Of a stretch of 15,295 bases of DNA, positions 1 to 6,729 are shown one piece after another. Positions within the stretch are counted from its first letter, which is position 1. Each line of letters begins with the position of its first letter. The notes under the pieces are model-generated. The model did no database searches. It saw only the letters and a program-made list of their open reading frames with translations, and was not told where the DNA came from. Both the position numbers and the translations under genes were made by a program. The stretch comes from JAUSIK01 sp964362915 (GTDB lineage: Archaea; Nanobdellota; Nanobdellia; Pacearchaeales; GW2011-AR1): NCBI GenBank assembly GCA_964362915.1, contig CAYIGH010000021.1, positions 1 through 15,295 of the forward strand, given 5' to 3'.

Positions 1-1113
1 TTTGCTTACTATATGGACAGATGCAAAGAAGAGAGAGAAAGAGGAGTTACTATTGATTTATCTTATGAGAAATTGATAACTAAGAATTATGAAGTTACTA
101 TAATCGACGCTCCTGGACACAGAGATTTTATTAAAAATATGATTACTGGTGCATCACAAGCAGATTGCGCATTTCTTGTTGTTGCTGTAAAAGAAGGAGT
201 TCAACCTCAGACAAAAGAACATGTATGGCTTTTGAGAACAATGGGTGTTGGAGAAATACCTTTATTAATTAATAAAATGGATACTGTTGATTACAAGGAA
301 GATGCTTTCAATAAAGTAAAGTCAGATGTTTCTACTATATTAAAACAGGCAGGATATAAGTTAGAGGAAGTTCCTTTTATACCAATCTCTGGATTTAAAG
401 GCGAAAACTTAATCAAAAAGTCTGATAAGATGCTTTGGTATAAAGGGCATACTTTATTAGAACAGTTCGACCTTTTCAAGGAGCCAGACAAACCTACAAA
501 TTTACCATTAAGAATGCCATTGCAGGATGTTTATGAAATTACAGGAATCGGAGCAGTTCCAGTTGGGAAGATTGAAACTGGAGTAATGAAGACTGGGCAG
601 AAAATAGTTGTCCTACCAGGAAGATCTGGAAAGGGAATAGAAGGAGAAGTTAGAAGTATTGAAATGCATCATGAGCAATTACAGCAAGCTGAAGCCGGAG
701 ATAATGTTGGTGTAAATCTTAGAGGTCTTGGAAAGAAAGACATGGCTAGAGGCGATGTCATCTGTGATGCAGCTCATCCAGCCCCAATAGCAGAAGAGTT
801 CGTTGCTCAAATTGCAGTTATTTCACACCCAACTGTTATTGCTAAAGGATATACACCAGTATTCCATGTTCATACAGCTCAAGTTCCTTGCCAGTTCATT
901 GAATTAATTGAAAAAACAAGCCCAGATGGACAGAAGACACCAAATCCAGACTTTTTAAAGAACGGAGAGATTGCAAAAGTAAGAATAAAGCCAATTGGAA
1001 ATCTTGTAATTGAGACACAGGCAACTAATCCTCACATGGCAGGTTTTGCAATCAGGGATGCAGGAGCAACAGTTGCTGCTGGCATGTGCATTGAATTGAA
1101 AGCTAAGAAGTAA
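1..1113 (+). CDS. tuf: Translation elongation factor 1-alpha (aEF-1A), 5'-truncated by the window edge
   Basis: This GTPase delivers aminoacyl-tRNA to the ribosomal A site. The reading frame is open from base 1, so the ATG at 13 is internal and the P-loop (G1) lies outside the window. Visible motifs, in codons counted from base 1, are the switch-I GVTID at 15-19, G3 DAPGH at 36-40, G4 NKMD at 91-94 and the G5-region SGFKG near 130. The two beta-barrel domains follow and the protein ends in CIELKAKK, typical of archaeal EF-1A. About 370 residues are present against roughly 420-435 for the family, so about 60 N-terminal residues are missing. In many archaea the ribosomal protein S10 gene follows directly; here the next gene is a deaminase with its own promoter. 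Identity is certain. Confidence 0.98.
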   Translation, partial: FAYYMDRCKEERERGVTIDLSYEKLITKNYEVTIIDAPGHRDFIKNMITGASQADCAFLVVAVKEGVQPQTKEHVWLLRTMGVGEIPLLINKMDTVDYKEDAFNKVKSDVSTILKQAGYKLEEVPFIPISGFKGENLIKKSDKMLWYKGHTLLEQFDLFKEPDKPTNLPLRMPLQDVYEITGIGAVPVGKIETGVMKTGQKIVVLPGRSGKGIEGEVRSIEMHHEQLQQAEAGDNVGVNLRGLGKKDMARGDVICDAAHPAPIAEEFVAQIAVISHPTVIAKGYTPVFHVHTAQVPCQFIELIEKTSPDGQKTPNPDFLKNGEIAKVRIKPIGNLVIETQATNPHMAGFAIRDAGATVAAGMCIELKAKK

Positions 1114-1121
1114 TATTCTAG

Positions 1122-1129
1122 CTTTATTA
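1122..1129 (+). promoter_or_regulatory. TATA-like box for the deaminase gene
   Basis: The octamer ctttatta is centred 25.5 nt upstream of the ATG at 1151, the spacing seen for most units in this window. It implies a leaderless transcript. Confidence 0.5.
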
Positions 1130-1135
1130 ATACTG

Positions 1136-1141
1136 TTTTTT
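1136..1141 (+). terminator. Oligo-T tract downstream of EF-1A, possible archaeal terminator
   Basis: A run of six T lies 23 nt after the EF-1A stop and just before the next gene. Archaeal RNA polymerase terminates at short T-runs without needing a hairpin. It overlaps the leader/promoter spacer of the deaminase gene. T-runs are common in DNA this AT-rich, so support is weak. Confidence 0.3.
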
Positions 1142-1150
1142 ATTTATTGA

Positions 1151-1645
1151 ATGAGATATTTATTGGAAATAGAAGAAGAGCTAGAAGCTATTCGCTATTT
1201 TCTTATTGCTACCGATATAGCTAAAAAGTCTAGTTGTTTAAGAGTGAGATGCGGGAGTATTATTGTTAAAGATAATAAAATAATAGGAGAAGGGTTTAAT
1301 TCCCCTCCTGGCAACTTGGAATCGCAAAGGAGGTGTTTGATTTCTAAAGATACACTAGATAAGAAAGTTACAGATAAAACCTGTTGCATACATGCTGAGC
1401 AGAGAGCTATCTTCAATGCATTAAAAAATAATCCTGAAAAATTAAATGGGAGTAGACTTTACTTTATCAGGTTGAACAAAGAAGGCAATATGGAAATGGC
1501 AGGAAAGCCTTACTGTACAATATGCAGTAAATCTGCCTTGGATGTAAGAATAAAAGAATTTGTTTTATTTGAGGAAAAAGGAATTTGCGTTTATGCTACA
1601 GAAGAGTACAATAAACTATCTTTTGAATATAAAAATAAGCAATAA
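1151..1645 (+). CDS. Zinc-dependent deoxycytidylate/cytidine deaminase family protein
   Basis: The 164-aa protein belongs to the cytidine/dCMP deaminase superfamily, which hydrolytically deaminates cytosine-containing substrates with a catalytic zinc. The first half of the signature is H81-A-E83 in CCIHAEQRAIF, giving the zinc ligand His and the proton-shuttling Glu. The second half is C122-x-x-C125 in KPYCTICSK. Length and overall layout fit a dCMP-deaminase/ComEB-like enzyme that would feed dUMP into thymidylate synthesis, but the substrate cannot be read from sequence alone. Extra cysteines (C29, C34, C62, C78, C79) are present, with C79 preceding the HAE motif. The ATG at 1151 has a TATA-like box at the standard distance. 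The gene is monocistronic as far as can be seen. Confidence 0.9.
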   Translation: MRYLLEIEEELEAIRYFLIATDIAKKSSCLRVRCGSIIVKDNKIIGEGFNSPPGNLESQRRCLISKDTLDKKVTDKTCCIHAEQRAIFNALKNNPEKLNGSRLYFIRLNKEGNMEMAGKPYCTICSKSALDVRIKEFVLFEEKGICVYATEEYNKLSFEYKNKQ

Positions 1646-1653
1646 TTTTTATA
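1646..1653 (+). promoter_or_regulatory. TATA box setting the start of the 112-aa gene
   Basis: The octamer tttttata immediately follows the deaminase stop and is centred 25.5 nt before the ATG at 1675. This favours that ATG over the in-frame GTG at 1663. Confidence 0.6.
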
Positions 1654-1674
1654 CCCTAATTAGTGATATCTGAC

Positions 1675-2013
1675 ATGAGACCAGAAGATGTACACAGAAA
1701 TAGTCTAAAAGAGATGCTTGGTTTCGATAAAAAGGGAAGGAACGCTTTCTCTTATTTAGAAGGATGCGTGAAGTTGCATTTGTTTTCTAAATATGAAAGG
1801 AGAAGAGAGATGGGGATTAAGATGCTGAGAGAATATTTCTGTAAAGACATGGAGGTAGCTAGAATTGAGGGGGAAGAAGCAACATGGGCATATATAAGAA
1901 TAAACAAAAAACTTTCATATATTCTTGTTAATATATATCCGCATAAAATCTCCACATTTGAATTCGCTCCTGACGAAAAAGAAATTAGAGAATGGTCAGA
2001 ATTATTATATTAG
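1675..2013 (+). CDS. Hypothetical protein, 112 aa
   Basis: I do not recognise this family. The protein is soluble, with no signal peptide or membrane segment. It looks like an alpha/beta domain: a charged N-terminal helical half (residues about 4-55, rich in Lys/Arg/Glu) followed by beta-strand-like stretches (AWTYIRI-like and SYILVNIYP-like, about residues 70-92) and an acidic C-terminal helix. The start is chosen at ATG 1675 rather than GTG 1663, because the upstream TATA box sits at the normal leaderless distance from 1675. It lies between the deaminase and a TPR-like gene, each with its own promoter, so context gives no functional clue. Codon use resembles its neighbours and the frame is open end to end. 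Confidence 0.72.
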   Translation: MRPEDVHRNSLKEMLGFDKKGRNAFSYLEGCVKLHLFSKYERRREMGIKMLREYFCKDMEVARIEGEEATWAYIRINKKLSYILVNIYPHKISTFEFAPDEKEIREWSELLY

Positions 2014-2029
2014 TTTTACCACAGCAATT

Positions 2030-2037
2030 AATATAAA
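2030..2037 (+). promoter_or_regulatory. TATA box for the TPR-like gene
   Basis: The octamer aatataaa is centred 25.5 nt upstream of ATG 2059, consistent with leaderless transcription. Confidence 0.6.
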
Positions 2038-2058
2038 GAGTGCTTAATATAATAAAAA

Positions 2059-2613
2059 ATGCTCGTAAAAGAAAAAAGTAGAAGAGAGATTGAGGAAAAA
2101 CTAAAAGGGCTTGGGAATTATGTCAAGATAGACTATTTATTAAGCTGTTTAAAACAACCTATAGACTTTGATACAAAAAGATTTGTTTTATTAGAACTAG
2201 CTAAGTTGTATAAAGAGAAAAAGATGTATCTGGAAGCAGGGAAGATGACGCAGGCCGCTGCTCCGATTAATACTGCATTTAAGGGAATGATTAGTGATTA
2301 CATTCTCGCCGCAGAAATGTTTGTAAAAGCAGGAAATTTTGATAATGCAGATATCACATTTGAGAAAGCGATAGGATGTGCAAGCGATGAGCAGAGATTT
2401 GAGATTAAACAAGTCAAAATAGATCTTTACAAAAACCAAGCCGAACATTATTTTAAAAATGACAAAAGAAGTAGCGCAGTCATAGCTTTTGAAAGATTAT
2501 TGACATTAAATGTAACTGAAAATGAAAGAAGGGAAGTTCAGGAAAAACTTCTTGGCCTATATGAAAAGTTGGGCAAGATAAGAGAATATTACAGCTTGAA
2601 GAGAGCAATGTGA
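2059..2613 (+). CDS. TPR-like helical repeat protein
   Basis: The 184-aa protein is predicted almost entirely helical and has tetratricopeptide-like helix pairs: around residues 43-72 (FVLLELAKLYKEKKMYLEAG), 83-108 (YILAAEMFVKAGNFDNADITFEKAI, with the A/G/A/F pattern of TPR helices) and 125-150 (NQAEHYFKNDKRSSAVIAFERLL). The layout resembles short TPR or alpha-SNAP-like solenoids that act as protein-protein interaction scaffolds. There is no signal peptide or membrane segment, so it should be cytoplasmic. The partner is unknown. It has its own promoter and is followed by non-coding or degraded sequence. Assignment to the TPR class is confident; any specific function would be a guess. Confidence 0.8.
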   Translation: MLVKEKSRREIEEKLKGLGNYVKIDYLLSCLKQPIDFDTKRFVLLELAKLYKEKKMYLEAGKMTQAAAPINTAFKGMISDYILAAEMFVKAGNFDNADITFEKAIGCASDEQRFEIKQVKIDLYKNQAEHYFKNDKRSSAVIAFERLLTLNVTENERREVQEKLLGLYEKLGKIREYYSLKRAM

Positions 2614-2655
2614 GTTAGTTCTCTATCGTGTTTAAGGGCTATTTTAATATTGCAC

Positions 2656-2661
2656 TTTTTT
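2656..2661 (+). terminator. Oligo-T tract after the TPR-like gene
   Basis: A run of six T lies about 43 nt downstream of the TPR-like stop codon and is a plausible archaeal termination site. Support is the T-run alone. Confidence 0.3.
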
Positions 2662-2687
2662 GTAGTGTTTGGGTGATTGATGCTGTT

Positions 2688-2714
2688 CTATCAAATTAAT
2701 TTGGATAGTTTTTT
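2688..2714 (+). terminator. Hairpin plus T6, intrinsic-terminator-like
   Basis: CTATC at 2688-2692 pairs with GATAG at 2704-2708, and the interior AAATTAATTT (2693-2702) is itself self-complementary. The whole 21-nt element is a palindrome apart from one extra G at 2703. Six T follow directly at 2709-2714. The form is that of an intrinsic terminator, but the stem is AT-rich, and as DNA it could equally be an operator. Confidence 0.4.
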
Positions 2715-2870
2715 ATAGAGATTAATTCATATTTGTCTATAGATTATATTTTTAAAGTTACTGATAAAACAAGAAGGAAAATATGTCTAACTAAGAAACA
2801 ATGGTCTCATATGATGAAAAGACATTCTTATATGGAAAAGTATGTTGAAGAAATCAAAGAAACCCTGTGA
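2709..2870 (+). pseudogene. Remnant of a PBECR-like nuclease domain
   Basis: An open frame without a usable start runs from just after an in-frame TAG (2706-2708) to a TGA at 2868-2870. It encodes about 53 residues; from about 2751 they read FKVTDKTRRKICLTKKQW, then SHMMKRHSYMEKYVEEIKETL. This strongly resembles the N-terminal half of small PBECR-type (phage Barnase/EndoU/colicin E5-D/RelE-like) nucleases as I remember them: a vTDKtGRkI-LTkerWsHI-rrHpem---leeIketL pattern. The C-terminal half expected in the family is absent, and the same frame continues past the stop with unrelated sequence. The first in-frame ATG is at 2811, well inside the domain. I interpret it as a decayed nuclease gene next to the PIN gene. 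The family name rests on motif memory and needs a profile search. Confidence 0.45.
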
Positions 2871-2942
2871 GCCCCTTGTTTTGGGGATGTTGTGGGTTAT
2901 AAGAAGATTATTAAAGAAGTGGAGAGGACGTTGTATAAATAA

Positions 2943-3587
2943 CTATCTTGTAAAGTATAAATTATGCAATTCTGGGAATTTATATTCTTTTAGTATTCTA
3001 TAATCTTTGATATATTCATAATGATTAGGATTTAAATCGGCTCTATCTGCAGTTACAAATAAAAATATATCTTTATCTTTTTGATATTGCAAGGCACTTG
3101 CTAATATCTGACAATCTGCATAATTATTTATTATTTCGCGCAAAGTATTAACTAATTCTATTTTTATTTGTTCAATCGGAATAACTTTTTCATCTACTTT
3201 GTTTTTTAAAAAACGATCAATAATTTCTTCAAATAATAATTCTTCTTTAGCTAAAATATTTGAGATAACTCTTGGATCTTTATCTTTATGGGCTTCGTAT
3301 AACTTTTTTGCATAAGCGACATCTTTCTCTTTTAATTCCTTTCCTAATGTGGAGATTCCGATATCATAATCTTTATTCTTTGTTTTTTCAATAACTTCTT
3401 TGTTTATTATTTTTCTTTTTTCAATTCTTTTTTTCAATTCTTGCTCAACAAAATGGCATAAAATAAATCTTCCAATCTTTTTATTGATATATTCATAGCA
3501 TTTTCTTATAATCTCTGTCTGTGTTTCTTCTCTAAAACTTGCATAATGTATTATAATATTGGTATCAAAAAAACTATCTTTATCCAT
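2943..3587 (-). CDS. PIN-domain protein, likely ribonuclease partner of the adjacent wHTH gene
   Basis: The 214-aa protein has a PIN-type nuclease layout: FDTN at 7-10 (acidic D8), a second acidic position in FVEQELKKR (E48 or E50), D158 in YADCQILASAL, and D181 in VTADRADL. These four acidic positions match the Mg2+-binding cluster of PIN RNases such as VapC. At 214 aa it is longer than classic 130-140-aa VapC toxins. The extra length is a central helical insertion (about residues 55-145), as in larger PIN proteins. It begins one base after the stop of the upstream winged-HTH gene, so the two are almost certainly co-transcribed and translationally linked. A toxin/effector role is inferred from this pairing; a processing RNase is the alternative. 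Confidence 0.88.
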   Translation of the reverse strand: MDKDSFFDTNIIIHYASFREETQTEIIRKCYEYINKKIGRFILCHFVEQELKKRIEKRKIINKEVIEKTKNKDYDIGISTLGKELKEKDVAYAKKLYEAHKDKDPRVISNILAKEELLFEEIIDRFLKNKVDEKVIPIEQIKIELVNTLREIINNYADCQILASALQYQKDKDIFLFVTADRADLNPNHYEYIKDYRILKEYKFPELHNLYFTR

Positions 3588-3588
3588 T

Positions 3589-4614
3589 TTAATCTTCTCC
3601 AGTCCATTCTTCCATTATTTCTCTAATCTTTTTTGCTTCTGGAGAAAGTTTAATTGAGCTAATGTCAAGTTTTGATATATTATTGAAGTATATTGACTCT
3701 AAATTTGAGATTGATTCTTTAGTAGCATATTTTTTTGTTTCAATTACAGAACCTAAATAAAAATTAAGCAACTCACTTTTTTGGTATCTTGTATCTCTTG
3801 ATAGGGATTCAACAAAATGATATAATGTCAAAAATCTCCATAGAGAATCAAGAGCAAACATTACATCTCGCTTATTTTCTTTAAGTAATGAGAGTAAATT
3901 CAATTTTCTAACAACCATAATAAGTCTATCTGTTAGAAAAAATGCTTCTTTGTCTTCATATATAGGACAAGCAATAAATAAGTCGTTAAATAAGTCAATT
4001 ATCTTTTCTTCATTATTAAAATCTTCTAACGCTGATAATAATTTTTCCTTTATTCGATAAATTTCATTTGCATATTTAAGATAATGTTCTGCTTTTAATT
4101 CTCTCATGTTTGAGTGGTTTTGATCTTTTATAATTTTCTTAACTATTGTAACAATATGTTCATGATTTTCTGGAGCATAAGGAGTAGAATAGTCTCTTTG
4201 GGGGTCTGTTATCATAAGGGGGATTTTCCCATATAAATACCAAACTACTGGAAGATTTAACTTGGCTTCATTAATTACATCAACAACAGCTTTGGCAAGT
4301 TCTGTTTTTTTAGGTATCTTTTGTTTATCCTTATATTCTTGTAAAACTGCTGAAAAAATATATTTAAAAGTGTCTCTATCTTTATCTGTCAAAGGAAGAT
4401 TATAATAAGTGTCTTCATTTACTTTTTGGTATAATGTCAATTTATCTGTTGAAATGACTTCTTTTATTTTACCCTCTTGTTTTAATTCTCTAACAAATTT
4501 TTCTACCGTGAGCCAATTAGAATCAATCTCTTTGCTTATTTGTTGAATAGTTAAGGGTTTTAACCATAAAATGCTAAGAATACTACTCTTAATTTCTTCA
4601 GGTGCCCTTTTCAT
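3589..4614 (-). CDS. Winged-helix protein with helical C-terminal domain, paired with PIN protein
   Basis: The 341-aa protein starts with a winged helix-turn-helix (about residues 6-65): a helix over EEIKSSILSILW, LTIQQISKEI as the second helix, WLTVEKFVRELKQEGKI as the recognition helix, then a short beta wing. The remaining 270 residues are mostly helical and I do not recognise them as a known domain. No membrane segment or signal peptide is present. A perfect TATA box sits at the standard distance upstream, and the downstream PIN gene starts one base after the stop, making a two-gene unit in the order regulator then nuclease. This organisation resembles toxin-antitoxin or conflict modules with an autoregulatory DNA-binding partner, although the protein is much larger than ordinary antitoxins. 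The role is inferred. Confidence 0.85.
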   Translation of the reverse strand: MKRAPEEIKSSILSILWLKPLTIQQISKEIDSNWLTVEKFVRELKQEGKIKEVISTDKLTLYQKVNEDTYYNLPLTDKDRDTFKYIFSAVLQEYKDKQKIPKKTELAKAVVDVINEAKLNLPVVWYLYGKIPLMITDPQRDYSTPYAPENHEHIVTIVKKIIKDQNHSNMRELKAEHYLKYANEIYRIKEKLLSALEDFNNEEKIIDLFNDLFIACPIYEDKEAFFLTDRLIMVVRKLNLLSLLKENKRDVMFALDSLWRFLTLYHFVESLSRDTRYQKSELLNFYLGSVIETKKYATKESISNLESIYFNNISKLDISSIKLSPEAKKIREIMEEWTGED

Positions 4615-4635
4615 GCTTTCTAGAAGGAGAAGAGG

Positions 4636-4643
4636 TTTATAAA
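4636..4643 (-). promoter_or_regulatory. TATA box for the wHTH-PIN unit
   Basis: The palindromic octamer tttataaa is centred 25.5 nt upstream of the ATG whose first base is 4614. It should drive the two-gene unit as a leaderless mRNA. Confidence 0.65.
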
Positions 4644-4754
4644 TCTTTTGACTAGTAGTTATATCATGTTATTAATAATCATTATATTCTATAATGATAA
4701 TCTTTAAAAAAGCGGGATATTAGAAGAAAGATTAAAGGCATTCTTCTTTTAGAT

Positions 4755-4871
4755 ATGCCAAAAACCTCGTATTATGAAGATAAGAAAAATGGTATAAAAC
4801 TTAAATGTCTTCCTGATGAATATCTTCAAACAGAAGATAAAGCTATTGTGCCTTTCGACAGAGTAATTTAG
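4755..4871 (+). pseudogene. Possible 38-aa frame or remnant of a small gene
   Basis: From ATG 4755 to TAG 4869-4871 the frame encodes 38 residues (MPKTSYYEDKKNGIKLKCLP...FDRVI) with a protein-like composition. The frame is open back to 4701 and the extension (RRKIKGILLLD before the Met) also looks coding, but it contains no start codon. An ATG at 4694 in another frame (MIIFKK...) would join it if one base were removed from the A6 run at 4706-4711, giving 58 residues. No TATA box stands at the usual distance from 4755. It is most likely a frameshifted small gene or a fragment. The family is not recognised. Confidence 0.3.
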
Positions 4872-4876
4872 AAAAC

Positions 4877-4884
4877 CTTATAAA
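4877..4884 (+). promoter_or_regulatory. TATA box for the cupredoxin-DoxX operon
   Basis: The octamer cttataaa is centred 25.5 nt upstream of ATG 4906. Confidence 0.6.
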
Positions 4885-4905
4885 TGATATTTAACATTTA
4901 TCTTT

Positions 4906-5358
4906 ATGGCAAAAGGAGCTGTTATAGGAATAATAGTCTTTATAGTAATCATATTAGGAATTATTACATTCAGTTTGCAAAACAACAATGAAGAAATAAA
5001 TCTCGCGCCCAATAATAATCTTATAGTCAAAGACGTAAAAGCACAATCTAATGTTGTAGAAATAACCTCTTTAGGATTTTCTCCTTCTATTTTGACTATA
5101 AATGCAGGGGATCAAGTTACATTTGTAAATAAGGACTCGAAACCACATTGGCCTGCTACTGATATTCACCCAACACATACAGTTTATCCAAATTCTAATA
5201 TAGAAAAATGTGGCACATCTGAAGAAAAGGATATGTTTGATGCCTGTAAAGGCCTGAATTTAGGAGAAAGTTATAGTTTTACTTTTAATGATAAAGGAAG
5301 CTGGAAATATCATGATCATCTAAGTGCAAGAATCAAAGGGACAATAGTTGTTAATTAA
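4906..5358 (+). CDS. Membrane-anchored cupredoxin-fold (plastocyanin-like) protein
   Basis: The 150-aa protein has an N-terminal membrane anchor (residues about 4-24) and an exported cupredoxin beta-sandwich (about 48-150): a GFSPSILTINAGDQVTFVN stretch, HWPATDIHPTH at 81-91, and a C-terminal WKYHDHLSARIKGTIVV. In classical blue-copper proteins the last loop holds Cys, His and Met ligands. Here the Cys position is Asp (YHDH) and there is no Met, so it cannot form a normal type-1 site. Several His residues (81, 88, 91, 136, 138) could still bind a metal. C102 and C114 could form a disulfide. Cupredoxin-like proteins of this YHDHL type are, as I recall, frequent in DPANN archaea and CPR bacteria. 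A DoxX-like gene follows after 6 nt. Confidence 0.92.
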   Translation: MAKGAVIGIIVFIVIILGIITFSLQNNNEEINLAPNNNLIVKDVKAQSNVVEITSLGFSPSILTINAGDQVTFVNKDSKPHWPATDIHPTHTVYPNSNIEKCGTSEEKDMFDACKGLNLGESYSFTFNDKGSWKYHDHLSARIKGTIVVN

Positions 5359-5364
5359 ATTAAA

Positions 5365-5730
5365 ATGGAAAAAGAGCATTTAGCAAATTTATTTTTAAGA
5401 ATAGGACTAGCCTTTGTTTTCTTGTATGCAGGAATATCTATAATTGCTAATCCAACTGCATGGATAGGATTTCTTCCTGATTTTATTGATATTTTCTTTT
5501 CTAAACGGACTCTTTTATATATCCATGCAGGATTTGATATTCTTTTAGGTTTATGGCTGTTGTCTAATAAAAATATATTTTATGCTTCTTTGCTCTCTGC
5601 TCTAAATATACTAGGCATTATTGTCTTTAATTTGGGCGCCTTGGATATAATATTCAGAGACATTGCTATTTTCTTCACATGCTTGGCCCTGGCTATTTTA
5701 AATTATAAAAAGCAATTAGGCAAAGAATAA
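5365..5730 (+). CDS. DoxX-like integral membrane protein
   Basis: The 121-aa protein has four predicted membrane helices at about residues 9-28, 49-66, 70-90 and 92-113. A charged N-terminus is followed by LFLRIGLAFVFLYAGI, which is characteristic of DoxX/DoxD-like proteins. These are small four-helix membrane proteins, some tied to quinone or sulfur redox chemistry, most uncharacterised. It starts 6 nt after the cupredoxin stop and almost certainly shares its mRNA. A redox or metal-related envelope role for the pair is plausible but inferred. No catalytic residues can be singled out. Confidence 0.78.
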   Translation: MEKEHLANLFLRIGLAFVFLYAGISIIANPTAWIGFLPDFIDIFFSKRTLLYIHAGFDILLGLWLLSNKNIFYASLLSALNILGIIVFNLGALDIIFRDIAIFFTCLALAILNYKKQLGKE

Positions 5731-5741
5731 AAAGCCCATCT

Positions 5742-5749
5742 AATATATT
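5742..5749 (+). promoter_or_regulatory. TATA-like box for the PfkB operon
   Basis: The AT-rich octamer aatatatt is centred about 25 nt upstream of ATG 5770. Unlike most starts here, this one also has a short Shine-Dalgarno-like agagg at 5762-5766. Confidence 0.5.
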
Positions 5750-5769
5750 AAATAGTTTTAAAGAGGAAA

Positions 5770-6729
5770 ATGAAAAAATATGAGGTTGTTAGCGTTGGTA
5801 GCGGCTTAGTTGATGCTTTTGTCAGGGCGCAATTCAAAGAAAAAGACGAGATGATATGTTTTCCTATAGGGACTAAGATATTAATTGATAATATAACTTT
5901 CTCTTCAGGCGGAGGAGGAATTAATACAGCTATCTGCTTCTCTCATTTAGGGTTAAAAGCAGGATTTTTGGGGAAGATTGGGAAAGGATATAATGGAAAG
6001 ATAATATTGAGGGAGCTTATGAATAGCAATGTGGATTTTTTAGGCGTTAAAACAGAAGAGCATACAGGATATTCTATAATTCTTGAGAGCAAAAAGAAAA
6101 ACAGGACTATTTTAACATTTAAAGGTGCCAGCGATAATTTAAAATTTAATGAGATTAATCTGAATAAATTTGAGACGAAGTGGTTTTATTTTACCTCGAT
6201 GGGCAAAGAGTCTTTTGAAACTCAGAAAAAAATAGCATTATTTGCTAAAAGAAATGGCATAAAATTGGCTTATAATCCAAGCAGCTATCATACAAAAAAT
6301 GGGGCAAAGTATCTTGGTGCAATATTAAAGAGTTGTTATTTTCTAAGTCTAAATAAGGAAGAAGCAAGAATGCTAGTAAACAAGGGGGATTTATACAAAG
6401 GTTTAGCAAAATTGGGGCCAGAAATCGTATCAATTACTAATGGAGATAAAGAAGGAGGTGTTTATGACGGGAGATTTTTATATAGATATATTCCGCCAAA
6501 AATTAAAGTAAAAGAAGTTACTGGTGCAGGCGATATTTTTGCAAGTTCTTTTGTTTCAGGGTTAATAAAATTAAAGAGCATAGAGGATGCACTTAAGACT
6601 GCAATTGCACACTCAGCTTTTGCTATAAGCAAAGGCAACGGCACAACTAAGAGATTTTTAATGTGGGCAGAAATAGAAAAGATTATTAAAGACAAGAATT
6701 TTAAAATAAAAAAAGAGGAATTGAAATAA
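5770..6729 (+). CDS. PfkB-family (ribokinase-like) sugar/nucleoside kinase
   Basis: The 319-aa protein has the normal PfkB length and motifs. The N-terminal signature is S-GGGGINTA (residues 46-54), with Asn52 in the substrate-binding loop. NKEEA lies at 195-199. The C-terminal signature EVTGAGDIFASSF (249-261) contains the anion-hole GAGD and catalytic base D255. These kinases phosphorylate sugars, nucleosides or sugar phosphates with ATP. The exact substrate (ribose, fructose, adenosine or another) cannot be assigned from motifs. It is the first gene of a three-gene unit: the next ATG follows the stop with no gap, and the third gene overlaps the second. The partner 2-hydroxyacid dehydrogenase suggests a link to central carbon metabolism. 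Confidence 0.95.
   Translation: MKKYEVVSVGSGLVDAFVRAQFKEKDEMICFPIGTKILIDNITFSSGGGGINTAICFSHLGLKAGFLGKIGKGYNGKIILRELMNSNVDFLGVKTEEHTGYSIILESKKKNRTILTFKGASDNLKFNEINLNKFETKWFYFTSMGKESFETQKKIALFAKRNGIKLAYNPSSYHTKNGAKYLGAILKSCYFLSLNKEEARMLVNKGDLYKGLAKLGPEIVSITNGDKEGGVYDGRFLYRYIPPKIKVKEVTGAGDIFASSFVSGLIKLKSIEDALKTAIAHSAFAISKGNGTTKRFLMWAEIEKIIKDKNFKIKKEELK

Larger units (their letters stand above)
2614..2942. other. Gene-poor gap with inverted repeats and a gene remnant
   Basis: These 329 bases hold no intact gene. They contain a T-run at 2656-2661, a near-perfect 21-nt inverted repeat followed by six T (2688-2714), a broken nuclease-like frame (2709-2870) and a GC-rich nested inverted repeat (2861-2898). 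The gap separates the plus-strand housekeeping genes from the minus-strand wHTH-PIN pair. Confidence 0.7.

Noticed and set aside
4906..5358. Classical blue-copper plastocyanin
   Set aside because: The Cys and Met ligands of a type-1 copper site are absent, so only the fold is claimed.
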